From assembly GCF_038051995.1 (NCBI RefSeq), contig NZ_CP150290.1, forward strand, positions 2,033,501-2,097,500: a stretch of DNA of 64,000 nucleotides, in the 5' to 3' direction. The notes under the pieces were generated by a model that was not told where the DNA came from, made no database searches, and was given only the letters and a program-made list of their open reading frames with translations. Positions 25,230 through 34,355 of this stretch are shown in pieces (within the stretch, counting starts at the first letter, position 1; each line of letters begins with the position of its first letter). Position numbers and translations under genes: made by a program. The DNA comes from Paenibacillus sp. FSL H8-0537. Lineage in GTDB: Bacteria; Bacillota; Bacilli; Paenibacillales; Paenibacillaceae.

Positions 25230-26159
25230 ATGCTTCGTTTTTGGCTCGAACGCGCCATGCAAATGCTGCTTGTCATTTTTTGCGTAGCGACGCTGACCTT
25301 CATTTTAATGAGGGTATCTCCGGGCGATCCGGCGAGAATTTTGCTGACCACGCACAATATCCCGGCTTCTCAGGAGGCGATTGACGCACTGCGGGAGGAA
25401 ATGGGGCTGACAGACTCCTTATGGAGCCAATATATACGCTGGCTTGGCGATGTATTTACATGGCAGTGGGGGACATCTTATATGTCCAAGGAGCCAGTTG
25501 CCGGCGAATTGCTTAAAAGGCTGCCCGCCACACTGGAGCTGGCCTCGGCTGGTGCATTTGTCATGCTGCTGGCAACCTGCCTCATCGGCCTCGCCACCGC
25601 AATCTTTTCAACAGGGCTGCTTGACCGGATGGGCCGATTGATGGCGCTGCTTGGCGCCTCGATCCCCTCCTTTTGGCTCGGTTTTTTATTGATTTATTTT
25701 TTCTCGGTCCGTCTTGGCTGGCTGCCTTCCATGGGACGCGGCGGCCTTGCTCACCTCTTAATGCCGGCGGTTACGCTTGGGCTCGGACTTGGTGCGGTAT
25801 ATGCCCGGGTTTTGCGGACGAATATGCTCGAGATGAACAGCCAGAACTTCGTCAAGGCATCGCGTGCGCGAGGCTTGTCCAAGGGGAGGATTTTAATCTT
25901 CCAAGTGTTTAAGCATGCATTTTTGCCGATTTTATCGATGCTGGGGACAAGCTTTGCTTTTATGCTGGGGGGGAATGTGATCGTTGAGACGATCTTCTCT
26001 TGGCCCGGCGTAGGCAAATATATTATTGAAGCGATAACGGCGCGGGATTATCCGGTCATTCAAGGTTATGTGGTATTCACTTCCTTCTTGTTTGTCGCGA
26101 TCCATTTAGCGGTGGAAGTTTTTTATGTGCGCTTGGACCCGCGGCTGCGGGCAAGCTAG
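25230..26159 (+). CDS. ABC transporter permease, NikB/DppB type
   Basis: A 309-residue permease with six predicted membrane segments. The N-terminal VATLTFILMRVSPGDPA is typical of DppB/NikB, and the cytoplasmic EAA-type loop is seen in MNSQNFVKASRARGLSKGRI. The ATG at 25230 gives the family-like MLRFWLERAMQMLL start and lies 11 bases after aaaggg; a GTG at 25218 is a poorer choice. It is 19 bases after the binding protein and in the same operon. Confidence 0.92.
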   Translation: MLRFWLERAMQMLLVIFCVATLTFILMRVSPGDPARILLTTHNIPASQEAIDALREEMGLTDSLWSQYIRWLGDVFTWQWGTSYMSKEPVAGELLKRLPATLELASAGAFVMLLATCLIGLATAIFSTGLLDRMGRLMALLGASIPSFWLGFLLIYFFSVRLGWLPSMGRGGLAHLLMPAVTLGLGLGAVYARVLRTNMLEMNSQNFVKASRARGLSKGRILIFQVFKHAFLPILSMLGTSFAFMLGGNVIVETIFSWPGVGKYIIEAITARDYPVIQGYVVFTSFLFVAIHLAVEVFYVRLDPRLRAS

Positions 26160-26174
26160 GAGGTACCCTTTTTT

Positions 26175-27002
26175 ATGCAGACCCTTTTTCAGAAAAAGAA
26201 TACAAGCCTGCTGCTTGGCATCGGCCTATTTGCAGTCATCGTACTGCTGGGCTTGCTTGCCCCATGGCTCGCGCCTCATAACCCGCTGCAGGTCAATTTA
26301 TCCAATCGGCTTCTGTCGCCGAGCGGCGAATACCCTTTCGGCACCGATCATTTGGGGCGCTGCATTTTATCTCGTATTTTATACGGCATTCGGACGACTG
26401 TTTCGATTGCTTTTGTTATTTTGGGATTGAGCTTATGCATTAGCTTGCCGATCGGGCTGTTGACCGGCTATTTTGGCGGACGCACCGATCATTTTTTCAT
26501 GCGGCTGATGGACGGCACGCTCGCTTTTCCCGATTTTGTGCTGACGATTGCGATTGTGGGCATTCTCGGACCCGGGTTTACGAATATGATCCTTGCGATT
26601 GTTATCGTGAGGTGGGCCAATTATGTCCGGCTTATCCGCGGGCTTGTGCTTAAGGTGAGCAAGGAGGATTACTTAATTACAGCGCGCATGTCGGGTAATT
26701 CGCATTTGCGAATTATGCGCCGTTATATTTTGCCGCAGATTGCAGCGCCAATTGCTGTATTTAGTACGCTGGACATTGGCAAAATCGTGCTGCTCATCGC
26801 CGGTCTATCTTTCCTTGGCCTAGGCGTGCAGCCGCCGACTCCTGAATGGGGCGTCATGCTGCATGATGCTACACGTTATTTTCAGCTGGCGCCGCATGTC
26901 ATGATTTTTCCGGGGCTTGCGATCGTGAGCTTCGTGTTATCATGCCAATTAATTGGCGACCGATTTAAAGAGCAGAACGCTTACGTTCCGAAAGAGGTGT
27001 AA
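26175..27002 (+). CDS. ABC transporter permease, NikC/DppC type
   Basis: A 275-residue permease, the partner of the preceding NikB-type protein. The DppC/NikC signature FGTDHLGRCILSRILYGIRT follows the first membrane segment, and the EAA loop is DYLITARMSGNSHLRIMRRY. The family ending AIVSFVLSCQLIGDRFKE is also present. The ribosome binding site aggaggt overlaps the end of the preceding gene (26157-26163). Confidence 0.93.
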   Translation: MQTLFQKKNTSLLLGIGLFAVIVLLGLLAPWLAPHNPLQVNLSNRLLSPSGEYPFGTDHLGRCILSRILYGIRTTVSIAFVILGLSLCISLPIGLLTGYFGGRTDHFFMRLMDGTLAFPDFVLTIAIVGILGPGFTNMILAIVIVRWANYVRLIRGLVLKVSKEDYLITARMSGNSHLRIMRRYILPQIAAPIAVFSTLDIGKIVLLIAGLSFLGLGVQPPTPEWGVMLHDATRYFQLAPHVMIFPGLAIVSFVLSCQLIGDRFKEQNAYVPKEV

Positions 27003-27003
27003 G

Positions 27004-27780
27004 ATGGCGGAAAGCAGCACGAACATTATCAATAGCGTGGGCCTTAACGATGCCCCGCTGCTCTGCGTTCAAAATATAGAAATTTCCCGGCAGCAGGCTG
27101 GAAAATGGTGCCCTATCGTCCAAAATGTTTCCTTGGAGCTTCATGCTGGTGAAATGGCTGCGCTTGTAGGGCCGAGCGGCTGTGGCAAAAGCATGACGGC
27201 CCATGCGCTTGTCGGGCTGCTGGAAACCGGGCTGTGCCTGACAGGCGGGCAAATTTTTTACGGGGGCGATGATATTTCCCGTTATGATGAGCGCCGCATG
27301 CAGCAGCTTCGCCGAGAGGAAATCGCCTTGCTCATTCAGCATTCGCTAAGCGGACTTGATCCGATCCGCACGGTGCGCAAGCAGATGGTCGAGACGCTGA
27401 AGCTGCAGGCGAAGCGATCGCGCAAAGAAATGGAATCGTATTTGTATATGCTGCTGGAACGTATTGGCTTTGCGGACCCTGAACTGATATTGGACGCATA
27501 CCCTTTTGAGCTAAGCGGAGGCATGCGCCAGAGGGTGCTGCTTGCGATGATGCTGAGCACGGAGCCGACGCTGTTTATTGCCGATGAGCCAACGACGGCG
27601 CTGGATGCCCTCAATCGCGACCGGGTTTTAGCTTTGCTAAAGCAGCTGCAGGCGGATTTTGGCCTGACGGTGCTGCTCATTTCGCATGACGAGCAAAGCG
27701 TCCGCAAATTCGCGGATCGTGTGATTACGATGCAGCCCAGCGGGATAACCTCAGTCCAAGCGAGAGGAAGCGCCCTATGA
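27004..27780 (+). CDS. ABC transporter ATPase, NikD/DppD type
   Basis: A 258-residue ATPase. Walker A GPSGCGKSM is at residues 56-64, the signature motif is LSGGMRQRV, and Walker B is LFIADEPTTALD. The frame is open from 26953, but ATG 27004 follows aaagaggtg and avoids overlap with the permease. It has the Opp/Nik-type second half and lacks the longer C-terminal extension of some DppD proteins. The end overlaps the next ATPase gene by 4 bases. Confidence 0.92.
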   Translation: MAESSTNIINSVGLNDAPLLCVQNIEISRQQAGKWCPIVQNVSLELHAGEMAALVGPSGCGKSMTAHALVGLLETGLCLTGGQIFYGGDDISRYDERRMQQLRREEIALLIQHSLSGLDPIRTVRKQMVETLKLQAKRSRKEMESYLYMLLERIGFADPELILDAYPFELSGGMRQRVLLAMMLSTEPTLFIADEPTTALDALNRDRVLALLKQLQADFGLTVLLISHDEQSVRKFADRVITMQPSGITSVQARGSAL

Positions 27781-28610
27781 TCATATTGGAGTTGCGTCAG
27801 GTGTCCAAGGCATATCCGCTGCGGCTGCTCAGAAGGCGGGGCGGGCTCAAGGCGAAGGATGGCAAGGCGTCCGTTCAAGCTGTGAAGCAGGTAGATCTTG
27901 CGCTGCACCTTGGTGAAACGCTTGGGCTTGTTGGAGAAAGCGGCAGCGGGAAAAGCACATTGGCCAAGCTCATTATGAAGCTTGAAACGCTGAGCTCCGG
28001 GCAAATTTTGCTCGGCGGCCAGTCTATTCATGGACCTCATATGAAGGATCTGCAGGTATACAAAAGCGTACAGCTTGTGCTTCAGGATTCTGCATCCTCG
28101 CTGCATCCCCGAATGCTTGTGAAGGAAGTACTTGCGGAGCCGCTGCGCAATTTTGACGCGAAGCGTCCGCCGGAAATTCGGGAGGCCAGCGTGCAGCTTA
28201 TACGTGCCGTCGGCTTGGATGAAAGCTTCTTGGAGAAGCTGCCGCATCAGCTAAGCGGCGGACAGAAGCAGCGTGTATGCATCGCAAGAGCGCTGGCCGT
28301 GCAGCCGGATTTAATTATTTTCGACGAGTCGTTAGCCAGTCTCGATCCTTTATCGCAGGCATCTATTGTGAAGATGCTTCAGCAAATTCAGCGGCAGAAA
28401 GAGCTGTCCTACTTATTCATTACGCATGATCTGGGGCTTGCCCGTCAGCTGTGCGACCGAGTTGCCGTCATGTATCAGGGCGAAATCGTAGAAACGTTTA
28501 GCCAGTGGGAGGAAGGCAAGCTCAAGCATCCGTATACCCATGCTTTATTTGCGACGCTTGCTGAGGCTGTAAATGTGGGTTCTGCTGAATACGTGGAAAA
28601 CGCTGAGTAG
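27777..28610 (+). CDS. ABC transporter ATPase, NikE/DppF type
   Basis: A 277-residue ATPase, last gene of the operon. Walker A GESGSGKST is at residues 53-61 and the signature motif is LSGGQKQRVCIARAL. The Walker B region reads LIIFDESLASLD where most homologues have DEPTSALD; the catalytic glutamate and the D-loop are kept, so it should be active. An Opp-type C-terminal tail (HPYTHALFATLAEA) is present. Together with the previous gene it would form the heterodimeric ATPase of the importer. Confidence 0.92.
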   Translation: MIILELRQVSKAYPLRLLRRRGGLKAKDGKASVQAVKQVDLALHLGETLGLVGESGSGKSTLAKLIMKLETLSSGQILLGGQSIHGPHMKDLQVYKSVQLVLQDSASSLHPRMLVKEVLAEPLRNFDAKRPPEIREASVQLIRAVGLDESFLEKLPHQLSGGQKQRVCIARALAVQPDLIIFDESLASLDPLSQASIVKMLQQIQRQKELSYLFITHDLGLARQLCDRVAVMYQGEIVETFSQWEEGKLKHPYTHALFATLAEAVNVGSAEYVENAE

Positions 28611-28728
28611 AAGGTTGTCGGTAGAACGAAGAAAAGCTAGCTCGCCCGCTGCGTTTCTCTTACGCGCATAATATTGGAAGCTCAGTGGAACCCTATGCAA
28701 TAAAAGAGCACAAAGGGGTTCAATCATA

Positions 28729-29436
28729 ATGCTAATGAGCTTATGGAAGCAGCTAAAAAGAAAGCTTCGCCGCCGTCCGCTATGGACGCTGGGCAGTATC
28801 GCCTTGCTTACCATAACGCTAGCGGGTGCTGTCTGGCCTCTTGGGAAAGCGGCTGCCGCCGTCCACTTGACAAGCGTCGTCGCCAATTTTGCCGATTCAG
28901 CGTCTGTGGCTAATGCCGTAGGAGCAGCTTTTAGTTCAGGAGCCGTCAGCGGCCCCTCTGCTGACTTGCGGCGCGAGCTGCGAGAGCAGCAGGAGCCAGT
29001 GAGCGTCATGCTGCGCCGCTACTATTTATGTGGGCAGGAGAGCAGGCCGCTTGGCCGTATGACCTCGCTCCAGTTGATCCGGCTGCTGGAGGCAAATAGC
29101 GGTTGGCACGCCACCTTCGATAAAACGAAGAACCGGGTGCTGGTGGAGCAGACGGTGGATGAGTTTTCGAAGCATTGCCAGAATGAAGCGTATATGGGCG
29201 TAGATAAGCAGGGGAATTTATCGCTGTTTGAAGGGGCGCCCCAGCAGGAGAAGGTGCTGCGAACTTTTTTTCAACTGGATATTCGGTATATGGAAAGCAG
29301 CTTGCCTCGTGATAAAGTAGAACAGCTGTCGCATGGGATTAAAATTAATGACATCGATGAATTTAACAGCGTCCTGTCTACCTTTAGCGACTATGAGCTG
29401 GGACATGGCAAATCCACTAAACGATCGGCTTATTAG
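28729..29436 (+). CDS. bofC: Forespore regulator BofC
   Basis: BofC acts in the forespore to restrain SpoIVB, the protease that signals to SpoIVFA/SpoIVFB, so it belongs to the same sigma-K checkpoint as the genes at 3.8-5.7 kb. The 235-residue protein has an N-terminal membrane or signal segment (LWTLGSIALLTITLAGAVWP), then VMLRRYYLCGQESRPLGRM and a C-terminal domain YMGVDKQGNLSLFEGAP, RTFFQLDIRYMES and LSHGIKINDIDEF, resembling the BofC C-terminal domain. Its place before the ruv genes is that of B. subtilis bofC. It is longer than B. subtilis BofC, mainly by a low-complexity part near 40-80. Confidence 0.82.
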   Translation: MLMSLWKQLKRKLRRRPLWTLGSIALLTITLAGAVWPLGKAAAAVHLTSVVANFADSASVANAVGAAFSSGAVSGPSADLRRELREQQEPVSVMLRRYYLCGQESRPLGRMTSLQLIRLLEANSGWHATFDKTKNRVLVEQTVDEFSKHCQNEAYMGVDKQGNLSLFEGAPQQEKVLRTFFQLDIRYMESSLPRDKVEQLSHGIKINDIDEFNSVLSTFSDYELGHGKSTKRSAY

Positions 29437-29452
29437 ATGAAAATAGCAGCCC

Positions 29453-29486
29453 GGAGGACGTTCTTATAGAGGACGTCCTCTTCTTG
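29453..29486 (+). terminator. Possible terminator after bofC
   Basis: ggaggacg at 29453-29460 can pair with cgtcctc at 29474-29480, followed by a T-rich but interrupted tract. A weak candidate. Confidence 0.45.
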
Positions 29487-29549
29487 TTGTATAATGAATG
29501 ATGGTGCAAAGAAAAGCGACTGCTCCTAAGCACTTTCCTCAAACGCATG

Positions 29550-29578
29550 TTCTCATCCTTTCTGTCTTTTGGTATAAT
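29550..29578 (+). promoter_or_regulatory. Probable promoter for ruvCAB
   Basis: TATAAT at 29573-29578, with TTCTCA at 29550-29555 as a poor -35 at 17-base spacing. It lies 36 bases before ruvC. Confidence 0.5.
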
Positions 29579-29614
29579 AGGAGAAATAAACGGCAGGAAT
29601 AAGGAGTTGGCGGT

Positions 29615-30118
29615 TTGCGCGTTCTAGGCATAGATCCCGGTATTGCGATAGCGGGTTTTGGTTTCATTGATAAAGAGGGTCATAAGCTTAAGCCCGTTCA
29701 GTATGGCTGTATTCAGACGGAGGCGCATACGCCGCCCGAGGAGCGGCTCATTCAAATTTATGATTCAGCTGTTGCTCTAATGGATAAGTACAAGCCCGAT
29801 TCGGTTGCGGTGGAGAAGCTGTTCTTTAACCGGAACGTATCAACGGCGTTTGCGGTTGGGCAGGCGCGCGGGGTTATTATTTTGGCGGCGGCGCAGCGCG
29901 GGCTTCCGGTTGCGGAATATACGCCGCTGCAAGTTAAGCAGGCCGTTGTAGGCTATGGCAAGGCGGAGAAGCGCCAAGTGCAGGAGATGGTTAAAATGTT
30001 CTTGAATTTATCGGCCATTCCGAAACCCGATGATGTAGCAGATGCGCTGGCAGTGGCTATTTGCCATGCTCATTCGGCGGTTTTAGTCCAAAAAATAAAT
30101 GAGGCGGGACGATCATGA
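29615..30118 (+). CDS. ruvC: Crossover junction endonuclease RuvC
   Basis: Holliday-junction resolvase working with RuvAB. The 167-residue protein has the RNase H-like catalytic acids at D7 (LGIDPG), E67 (VAVEKLFF), D140 and D143 (PDDVADALA), in register with those of E. coli RuvC. The start is TTG 29615 after aaggag, giving MRVLGIDPG. The stop overlaps ruvA by 4 bases. B. subtilis has no RuvC and uses RecU, so this operon keeps the arrangement seen in clostridia and proteobacteria. Confidence 0.95.
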   Translation: MRVLGIDPGIAIAGFGFIDKEGHKLKPVQYGCIQTEAHTPPEERLIQIYDSAVALMDKYKPDSVAVEKLFFNRNVSTAFAVGQARGVIILAAAQRGLPVAEYTPLQVKQAVVGYGKAEKRQVQEMVKMFLNLSAIPKPDDVADALAVAICHAHSAVLVQKINEAGRS

Positions 30119-30753
30119 TTGATTTTTTACGAGGTATAGTGTCCCATGTCGAGCTGGAGTATGTGGTGCTGGATGTACGGGATGTCGGTTACCGGGTGTT
30201 TACGCCGAATTCGTATGCGTTAGCGAAAAAGGAAGAAGCCGTCACCCTTTATATTCATCATTCCGTCCGTGAGGATGCGATTTTGTTGTACGGGTTTGCA
30301 ACGCGCGAGGAACAGACGCTGTTCCGCAAGCTGCTGGAAGTATCGGGCATTGGTCCGCGCGTGGCGCTGGGCATACTCGCAGGAGGCAAGCCGGAAACGG
30401 TTATTGCTGCCATTCAGCAGGAAAATATTACGTTTCTTACGAAGCTGCCCGGAATTGGCAAGAAGACGGCGCAGCGGATGATTTTGGATTTGAAGGACAA
30501 GCTTGCGGGCATCGCAAGCGATGCGGCGGTGCTGTCGGCGGCGGGCGCTTACCTGGAGCCCGATTTATTCCAAAGCGGCAGCGGCCAGGGAGCGGGAACC
30601 GCTTGGGAAGAGGCGCGTGAGGCGCTCGCAGCGCTCGGATATACAGCTGCGGAGCTTGATCGGGCTTGGCATGGCTTGCAGCAGACGGTTGTTCCAGAGG
30701 AGACGGTCGATTCCCTCATGAAGCGCGCTTTGCAGCAGCTGTTTAAAGGTTGA
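30115..30753 (+). CDS. ruvA: Holliday junction branch migration protein RuvA
   Basis: RuvA binds four-way junctions as a tetramer and loads RuvB. The 212-residue protein starts [20 protein letters not shown] (OB fold), followed by helix-hairpin-helix motifs [16 protein letters not shown] and [16 protein letters not shown], and a C-terminal RuvB-binding domain ending in [11 protein letters not shown]. The linker before domain III is Gly/Ala-rich. It overlaps ruvC and is followed by ruvB after 20 bases. Confidence 0.97.
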   Translation: MIDFLRGIVSHVELEYVVLDVRDVGYRVFTPNSYALAKKEEAVTLYIHHSVREDAILLYGFATREEQTLFRKLLEVSGIGPRVALGILAGGKPETVIAAIQQENITFLTKLPGIGKKTAQRMILDLKDKLAGIASDAAVLSAAGAYLEPDLFQSGSGQGAGTAWEEAREALAALGYTAAELDRAWHGLQQTVVPEETVDSLMKRALQQLFKG

Positions 30754-30773
30754 CGAAAAGGAGCTGAGCACGG

Positions 30774-31778
30774 ATGGACGAAAGAATTATTTCCGCCAAC
30801 CTTATGATGGATGATCAGGCGGTGGAGCTAAGTCTGCGTCCTCGTTATTTGGCTGAATATATCGGTCAATCGAAGGCGAAGGAAAATTTGAAAGTGTACA
30901 TAGACGCAGCAAAGCTTCGCAAGGAAGCGCTCGATCATGTATTGCTCTACGGACCGCCCGGACTTGGGAAAACAACGCTGTCGAACATCATCGCCAATGA
31001 GCTTGGCGTAAACCTGCGCACGACATCGGGACCAGCCATTGAGCGCCCAGGCGATCTCGCTGCTCTGCTGACGAATTTGCAGGAGGGCGACGTGCTGTTT
31101 ATCGATGAAATCCATAGGCTGCACCGTACAGTGGAGGAAGTGCTTTACCCGGCAATGGAGGATTACGCGCTCGACATTATGATTGGCAAAGGCCCAAGCG
31201 CAAGGTCTGTACGGCTTGATTTGCCGCCTTTTACACTGATTGGCGCGACGACAAGGGCGGGGCTGCTTTCCGCTCCACTGCGGGATCGCTTCGGCGTCAT
31301 CAGCCGGCTGGAGTTTTATACGGTCGATGAGCTTGCTTATATTATTTCGCGCTCGGCGGAAATTTTTGATATTTCCATCGTAGGCGAAGCCTCTCAAGAA
31401 ATTGCGCTGCGCTCCCGTGGAACACCGCGGATTGCCAACCGCCTGCTTAAGCGGGTAAGGGATTTTGCCCAAGTGCGCGGCGATGGCATTATAACAGACG
31501 AAATAGCAAGCTCAGCTCTGGAGCTGCTGCAGGTGGATCCGATGGGCCTGGACAGCATCGACCATAAAATGCTGCAATCCATGATGACGACATTTGCCGG
31601 GCGCCCAGTAGGCTTGGATACAATTGCGGCTACAATTGGCGAGGAAAGCCAGACAATAGAAGATGTGTATGAGCCTTATTTAATGCAGATCGGTTTCCTC
31701 CAGCGTACACCGCGCGGACGGATGGCGACCGAACAGGCTTATCGCCATTTAGGCATTCCTTATCCGGAGAGAAATTAG
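30774..31778 (+). CDS. ruvB: Holliday junction DNA helicase RuvB
   Basis: AAA+ motor for branch migration, 334 residues. Motifs are Walker [10 protein letters not shown] near residue 63, Walker [11 protein letters not shown], sensor 1 LIGATTRAG, the arginine finger region APLRDRFG, and a C-terminal winged helix with [15 protein letters not shown]. The N-terminal [12 protein letters not shown] is the standard RuvB start. Confidence 0.98.
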   Translation: MDERIISANLMMDDQAVELSLRPRYLAEYIGQSKAKENLKVYIDAAKLRKEALDHVLLYGPPGLGKTTLSNIIANELGVNLRTTSGPAIERPGDLAALLTNLQEGDVLFIDEIHRLHRTVEEVLYPAMEDYALDIMIGKGPSARSVRLDLPPFTLIGATTRAGLLSAPLRDRFGVISRLEFYTVDELAYIISRSAEIFDISIVGEASQEIALRSRGTPRIANRLLKRVRDFAQVRGDGIITDEIASSALELLQVDPMGLDSIDHKMLQSMMTTFAGRPVGLDTIAATIGEESQTIEDVYEPYLMQIGFLQRTPRGRMATEQAYRHLGIPYPERN

Positions 31779-31779
31779 A

Positions 31780-32247
31780 ATGGCTGGAGCAAGGCAGCGT
31801 TTAGCAGAAAAGCTATTTGTCGTCTACGATGGCGAGTGCAATCTCTGTATTGCGACGGTTGCAAGGCTCAAGGAGCTACCGTCGCGGGCCGAATTGCAAT
31901 TTGTGCAAATTCAGCAATTGGAGCAGCAAGGGACGGTGAGCGTCCCCGGCATTCAGCAGGTGAGTGTGCAGCAGCTTTATGAGAAAATGCATGTTGCGGA
32001 CAGCAATGGGGTGCTATATGCCGGAGCAGATGGCGTTATTCGTGTGCTGCGGACGGTTAAAGGTCTGGGCGTGCTTTCTCTGCTTTACCGAATACCAGGC
32101 ATGAGCCGAATAGCGGATGCTATTTATCGCATCATTGCGAGCCGACGTTATGAATGGTTTGGCAGAACGGAGCAAAGCTGCTCGGTTGACGGCTGCGAAT
32201 ATAAGCCGCCAAGGCAGAACAATAATCACCCAGAAGGGGGAAGGTGA
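31780..32247 (+). CDS. DCC-family thiol-disulfide oxidoreductase-like protein
   Basis: A 155-residue protein of the DUF393/DCC family, named for the conserved DxxCxxC. Here it is DGECNLC with D17, C20 and C23, preceded by FVVYDGE. A thioredoxin-like redox role has been proposed for the family, but substrates are unknown. The C-terminal part includes GLGVLSLLYRIPGMSRIADA, a usual family feature. It starts one base after the ruvB stop and ends just before the SpoIID-like gene. Confidence 0.85.
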   Translation: MAGARQRLAEKLFVVYDGECNLCIATVARLKELPSRAELQFVQIQQLEQQGTVSVPGIQQVSVQQLYEKMHVADSNGVLYAGADGVIRVLRTVKGLGVLSLLYRIPGMSRIADAIYRIIASRRYEWFGRTEQSCSVDGCEYKPPRQNNNHPEGGR

Positions 32248-32248
32248 G

Positions 32249-34345
32249 ATGAACACCCGCTTTTCGATCAGACGGCTGTCGCTTCTAACTTTAGCTGGGT
32301 TATTGCTCATTTCAATGTGGCATGTACAGCCTTCACAAGGAGCCGTACCTCAGCTTGATTCGATACGAGTCGCTATTTTTTTGCAATTTCCGGGGAAATA
32401 TCAGGTGAATACGGCCGCGGCTACACTCAGCTCGGCGGGCGGCTTGTCCATTGGCGTGAAGCAGCCATCCGGCGCGGAGGAATGGCTGCGGGAATCAGGC
32501 AATGTACAGGCCCGATTTGCCAAGGATGATTATAAGGTCAAGGTGCTGGAAACGACCAGCTTCGAAACGGCCCTAAGCGCATATAAACGAGTGCAAACGG
32601 CCATGGGCAGCGGTTTTATTACTTCCTTAACGAAGAAAAGCAAGACGGTGTACCAGGTAACAGAAGGTACCTACAAAACCGTTGACGAAGCGAAAACAGC
32701 GCTAAGCAAATGGAAGACAGACAGCGAGCTAACGAAGCTTGCCGGCGGCTCCCAGCCGGAGCTGCAAGGTCCGCTTCATCTGGAAAGCACAGGCTACGCT
32801 TCTAAAGCTGCGGCTGACAAGGCGGCCGAAGCATTCGAGGCAGCAGGTATTGATACGTATATCGCTGTACGCAAGCCTGCAAGCGGGCTGCGTTATTCGG
32901 TTATGGTAGGTGCTGCTGCGAGCAGTGCTGACCTGGACCTTATTAAGGTAGCGACTGGAGCAGCTGGCATCAGCCTGCTGCAGGCCGATGTAAAAACGCC
33001 GTATTTGCTGCTGAAGAGCGATCACACGCTGACAGGCAAGGCGGGAAGCCCGCTTACGATGTATACGTTCCCTGTAACAAGCGCCAAAGTGTGGGTAGAG
33101 CCGGCAGGCAAAGAAACCATTAAGCTGACGGAGCGTTACAGCCGCACGTATCGCGGAGCGTTTGAATTCAGTGATTTTAATGGCAAGCTTGCAGTCGTAA
33201 ATGAACTTCCATTTGAGCAGTATTTGTATTCGGTTGTAGGTGCGGAAATGGTTTCCTCTTGGCCCCAGGAGGCGTTGAAAGCTCAGGCGGTAGCCGCTAG
33301 AACGTATGCACTCTATCAGGGCTCGGGTTTTCAAATCGCCCATGTGGTCGATAGTGTGAGCAGCCAAGCCTATGCTGGCACAAGCACGGAGAAGCAATCA
33401 ACGATTCAAGCGGTAGATGCGACGCAAGGCGAGGTTGTACTGTACAAGGGCAAGCTGATCGAGGCGCTTTATTCCTCTAATGGCGGCGGCGCTACAGCGG
33501 ATGCGAAGGAAGTATGGGGCAATGCAGTCCCCTATTTGACCAGCGTCAAAAGCCCGACCGACAGCTCGGCGGAAAAAGGGCTGTTCAGCTGGTACCGCGT
33601 GGTGCTCCCAAGCGGCTTGACAGGCTATATTCGCGAGGATTTGCTTACGGCAACAAGCGAAACGAATCCTGCAGGAATTAAGCTGATGAAGGTTAATACG
33701 GACGGCGTAAAGGTACGGAAAATACCGCTCATTCAGGATGATGTTCCGCTAGTAGGCCAGGTTAATTCGGGCGCTAAGGTTGTCGTTTTGGAAAAATCGG
33801 TGCAATCGGGCCCGATGTCTTGGGTACGAGGCCCGTTCAGCTCAGAAGAGCTGGTTGCTTCACTCAAAAGCGTCACCACGATATCCGGACCGATTCATTC
33901 GCTTCAAGTGAGCAAGACAGGGCAGTCTGGACGCGCTACGGAATTGCTGGCAAACGGCAAAAAGCTGGAGGTCAAATATCCAGATATGCTGCGGACGGCG
34001 CTTGGAAGCTTGCCAAGCACCTTGTTCCAAATCGATGAGACGGCACGTGTGACCGTAATTGGAGCGAATAAGAAAACGACAACAAAGCCGGAGAGCGCAG
34101 GTGCGGTCTATACGGTTGGGGCAGGCGGCGAAGTGAAGCAAATGGATGCCAAGCTGTATATTATGGGCAGCAAAGGCCAAGTCCGTGAAGCAACCAAGAC
34201 GCCGAGCTTCCGTTTCGTCGGCACAGGCTTCGGTCATGGCATCGGTTTGTCTCAATATGGGGCGCTAGGCCTTGCCGAGCAAGGGTATGACTACTCTTAT
34301 ATTCTGAAATACTATTATAATGATGTAACTATCGCTAAGGAATGA
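32249..34345 (+). CDS. SpoIID/LytB-domain protein, exported
   Basis: A 698-residue exported protein with a signal peptide (LSLLTLAGLLLISMWHVQPS). SPOR-like stretches near 110-240 (YQVTEGTYKTVDEAKTALSK) come before the SpoIID/LytB domain near 310-420 (FEQYLYSVVGAEMVSSWPQE, AVAARTYAL), an SH3-like insertion (VNTDGVKVRKIPLI), and the conserved C-terminal GTGFGHGIGLSQYGALGLAE. SpoIID is a lytic transglycosylase of engulfment; LytB-type relatives enhance amidases. Its place between ruvB and queA is not that of the true B. subtilis spoIID, so no symbol is given. The start is ATG 32249 after gggggaaggtgag. Confidence 0.88.
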   Translation: MNTRFSIRRLSLLTLAGLLLISMWHVQPSQGAVPQLDSIRVAIFLQFPGKYQVNTAAATLSSAGGLSIGVKQPSGAEEWLRESGNVQARFAKDDYKVKVLETTSFETALSAYKRVQTAMGSGFITSLTKKSKTVYQVTEGTYKTVDEAKTALSKWKTDSELTKLAGGSQPELQGPLHLESTGYASKAAADKAAEAFEAAGIDTYIAVRKPASGLRYSVMVGAAASSADLDLIKVATGAAGISLLQADVKTPYLLLKSDHTLTGKAGSPLTMYTFPVTSAKVWVEPAGKETIKLTERYSRTYRGAFEFSDFNGKLAVVNELPFEQYLYSVVGAEMVSSWPQEALKAQAVAARTYALYQGSGFQIAHVVDSVSSQAYAGTSTEKQSTIQAVDATQGEVVLYKGKLIEALYSSNGGGATADAKEVWGNAVPYLTSVKSPTDSSAEKGLFSWYRVVLPSGLTGYIREDLLTATSETNPAGIKLMKVNTDGVKVRKIPLIQDDVPLVGQVNSGAKVVVLEKSVQSGPMSWVRGPFSSEELVASLKSVTTISGPIHSLQVSKTGQSGRATELLANGKKLEVKYPDMLRTALGSLPSTLFQIDETARVTVIGANKKTTTKPESAGAVYTVGAGGEVKQMDAKLYIMGSKGQVREATKTPSFRFVGTGFGHGIGLSQYGALGLAEQGYDYSYILKYYYNDVTIAKE

Positions 34346-34355
34346 TGACTGACAG

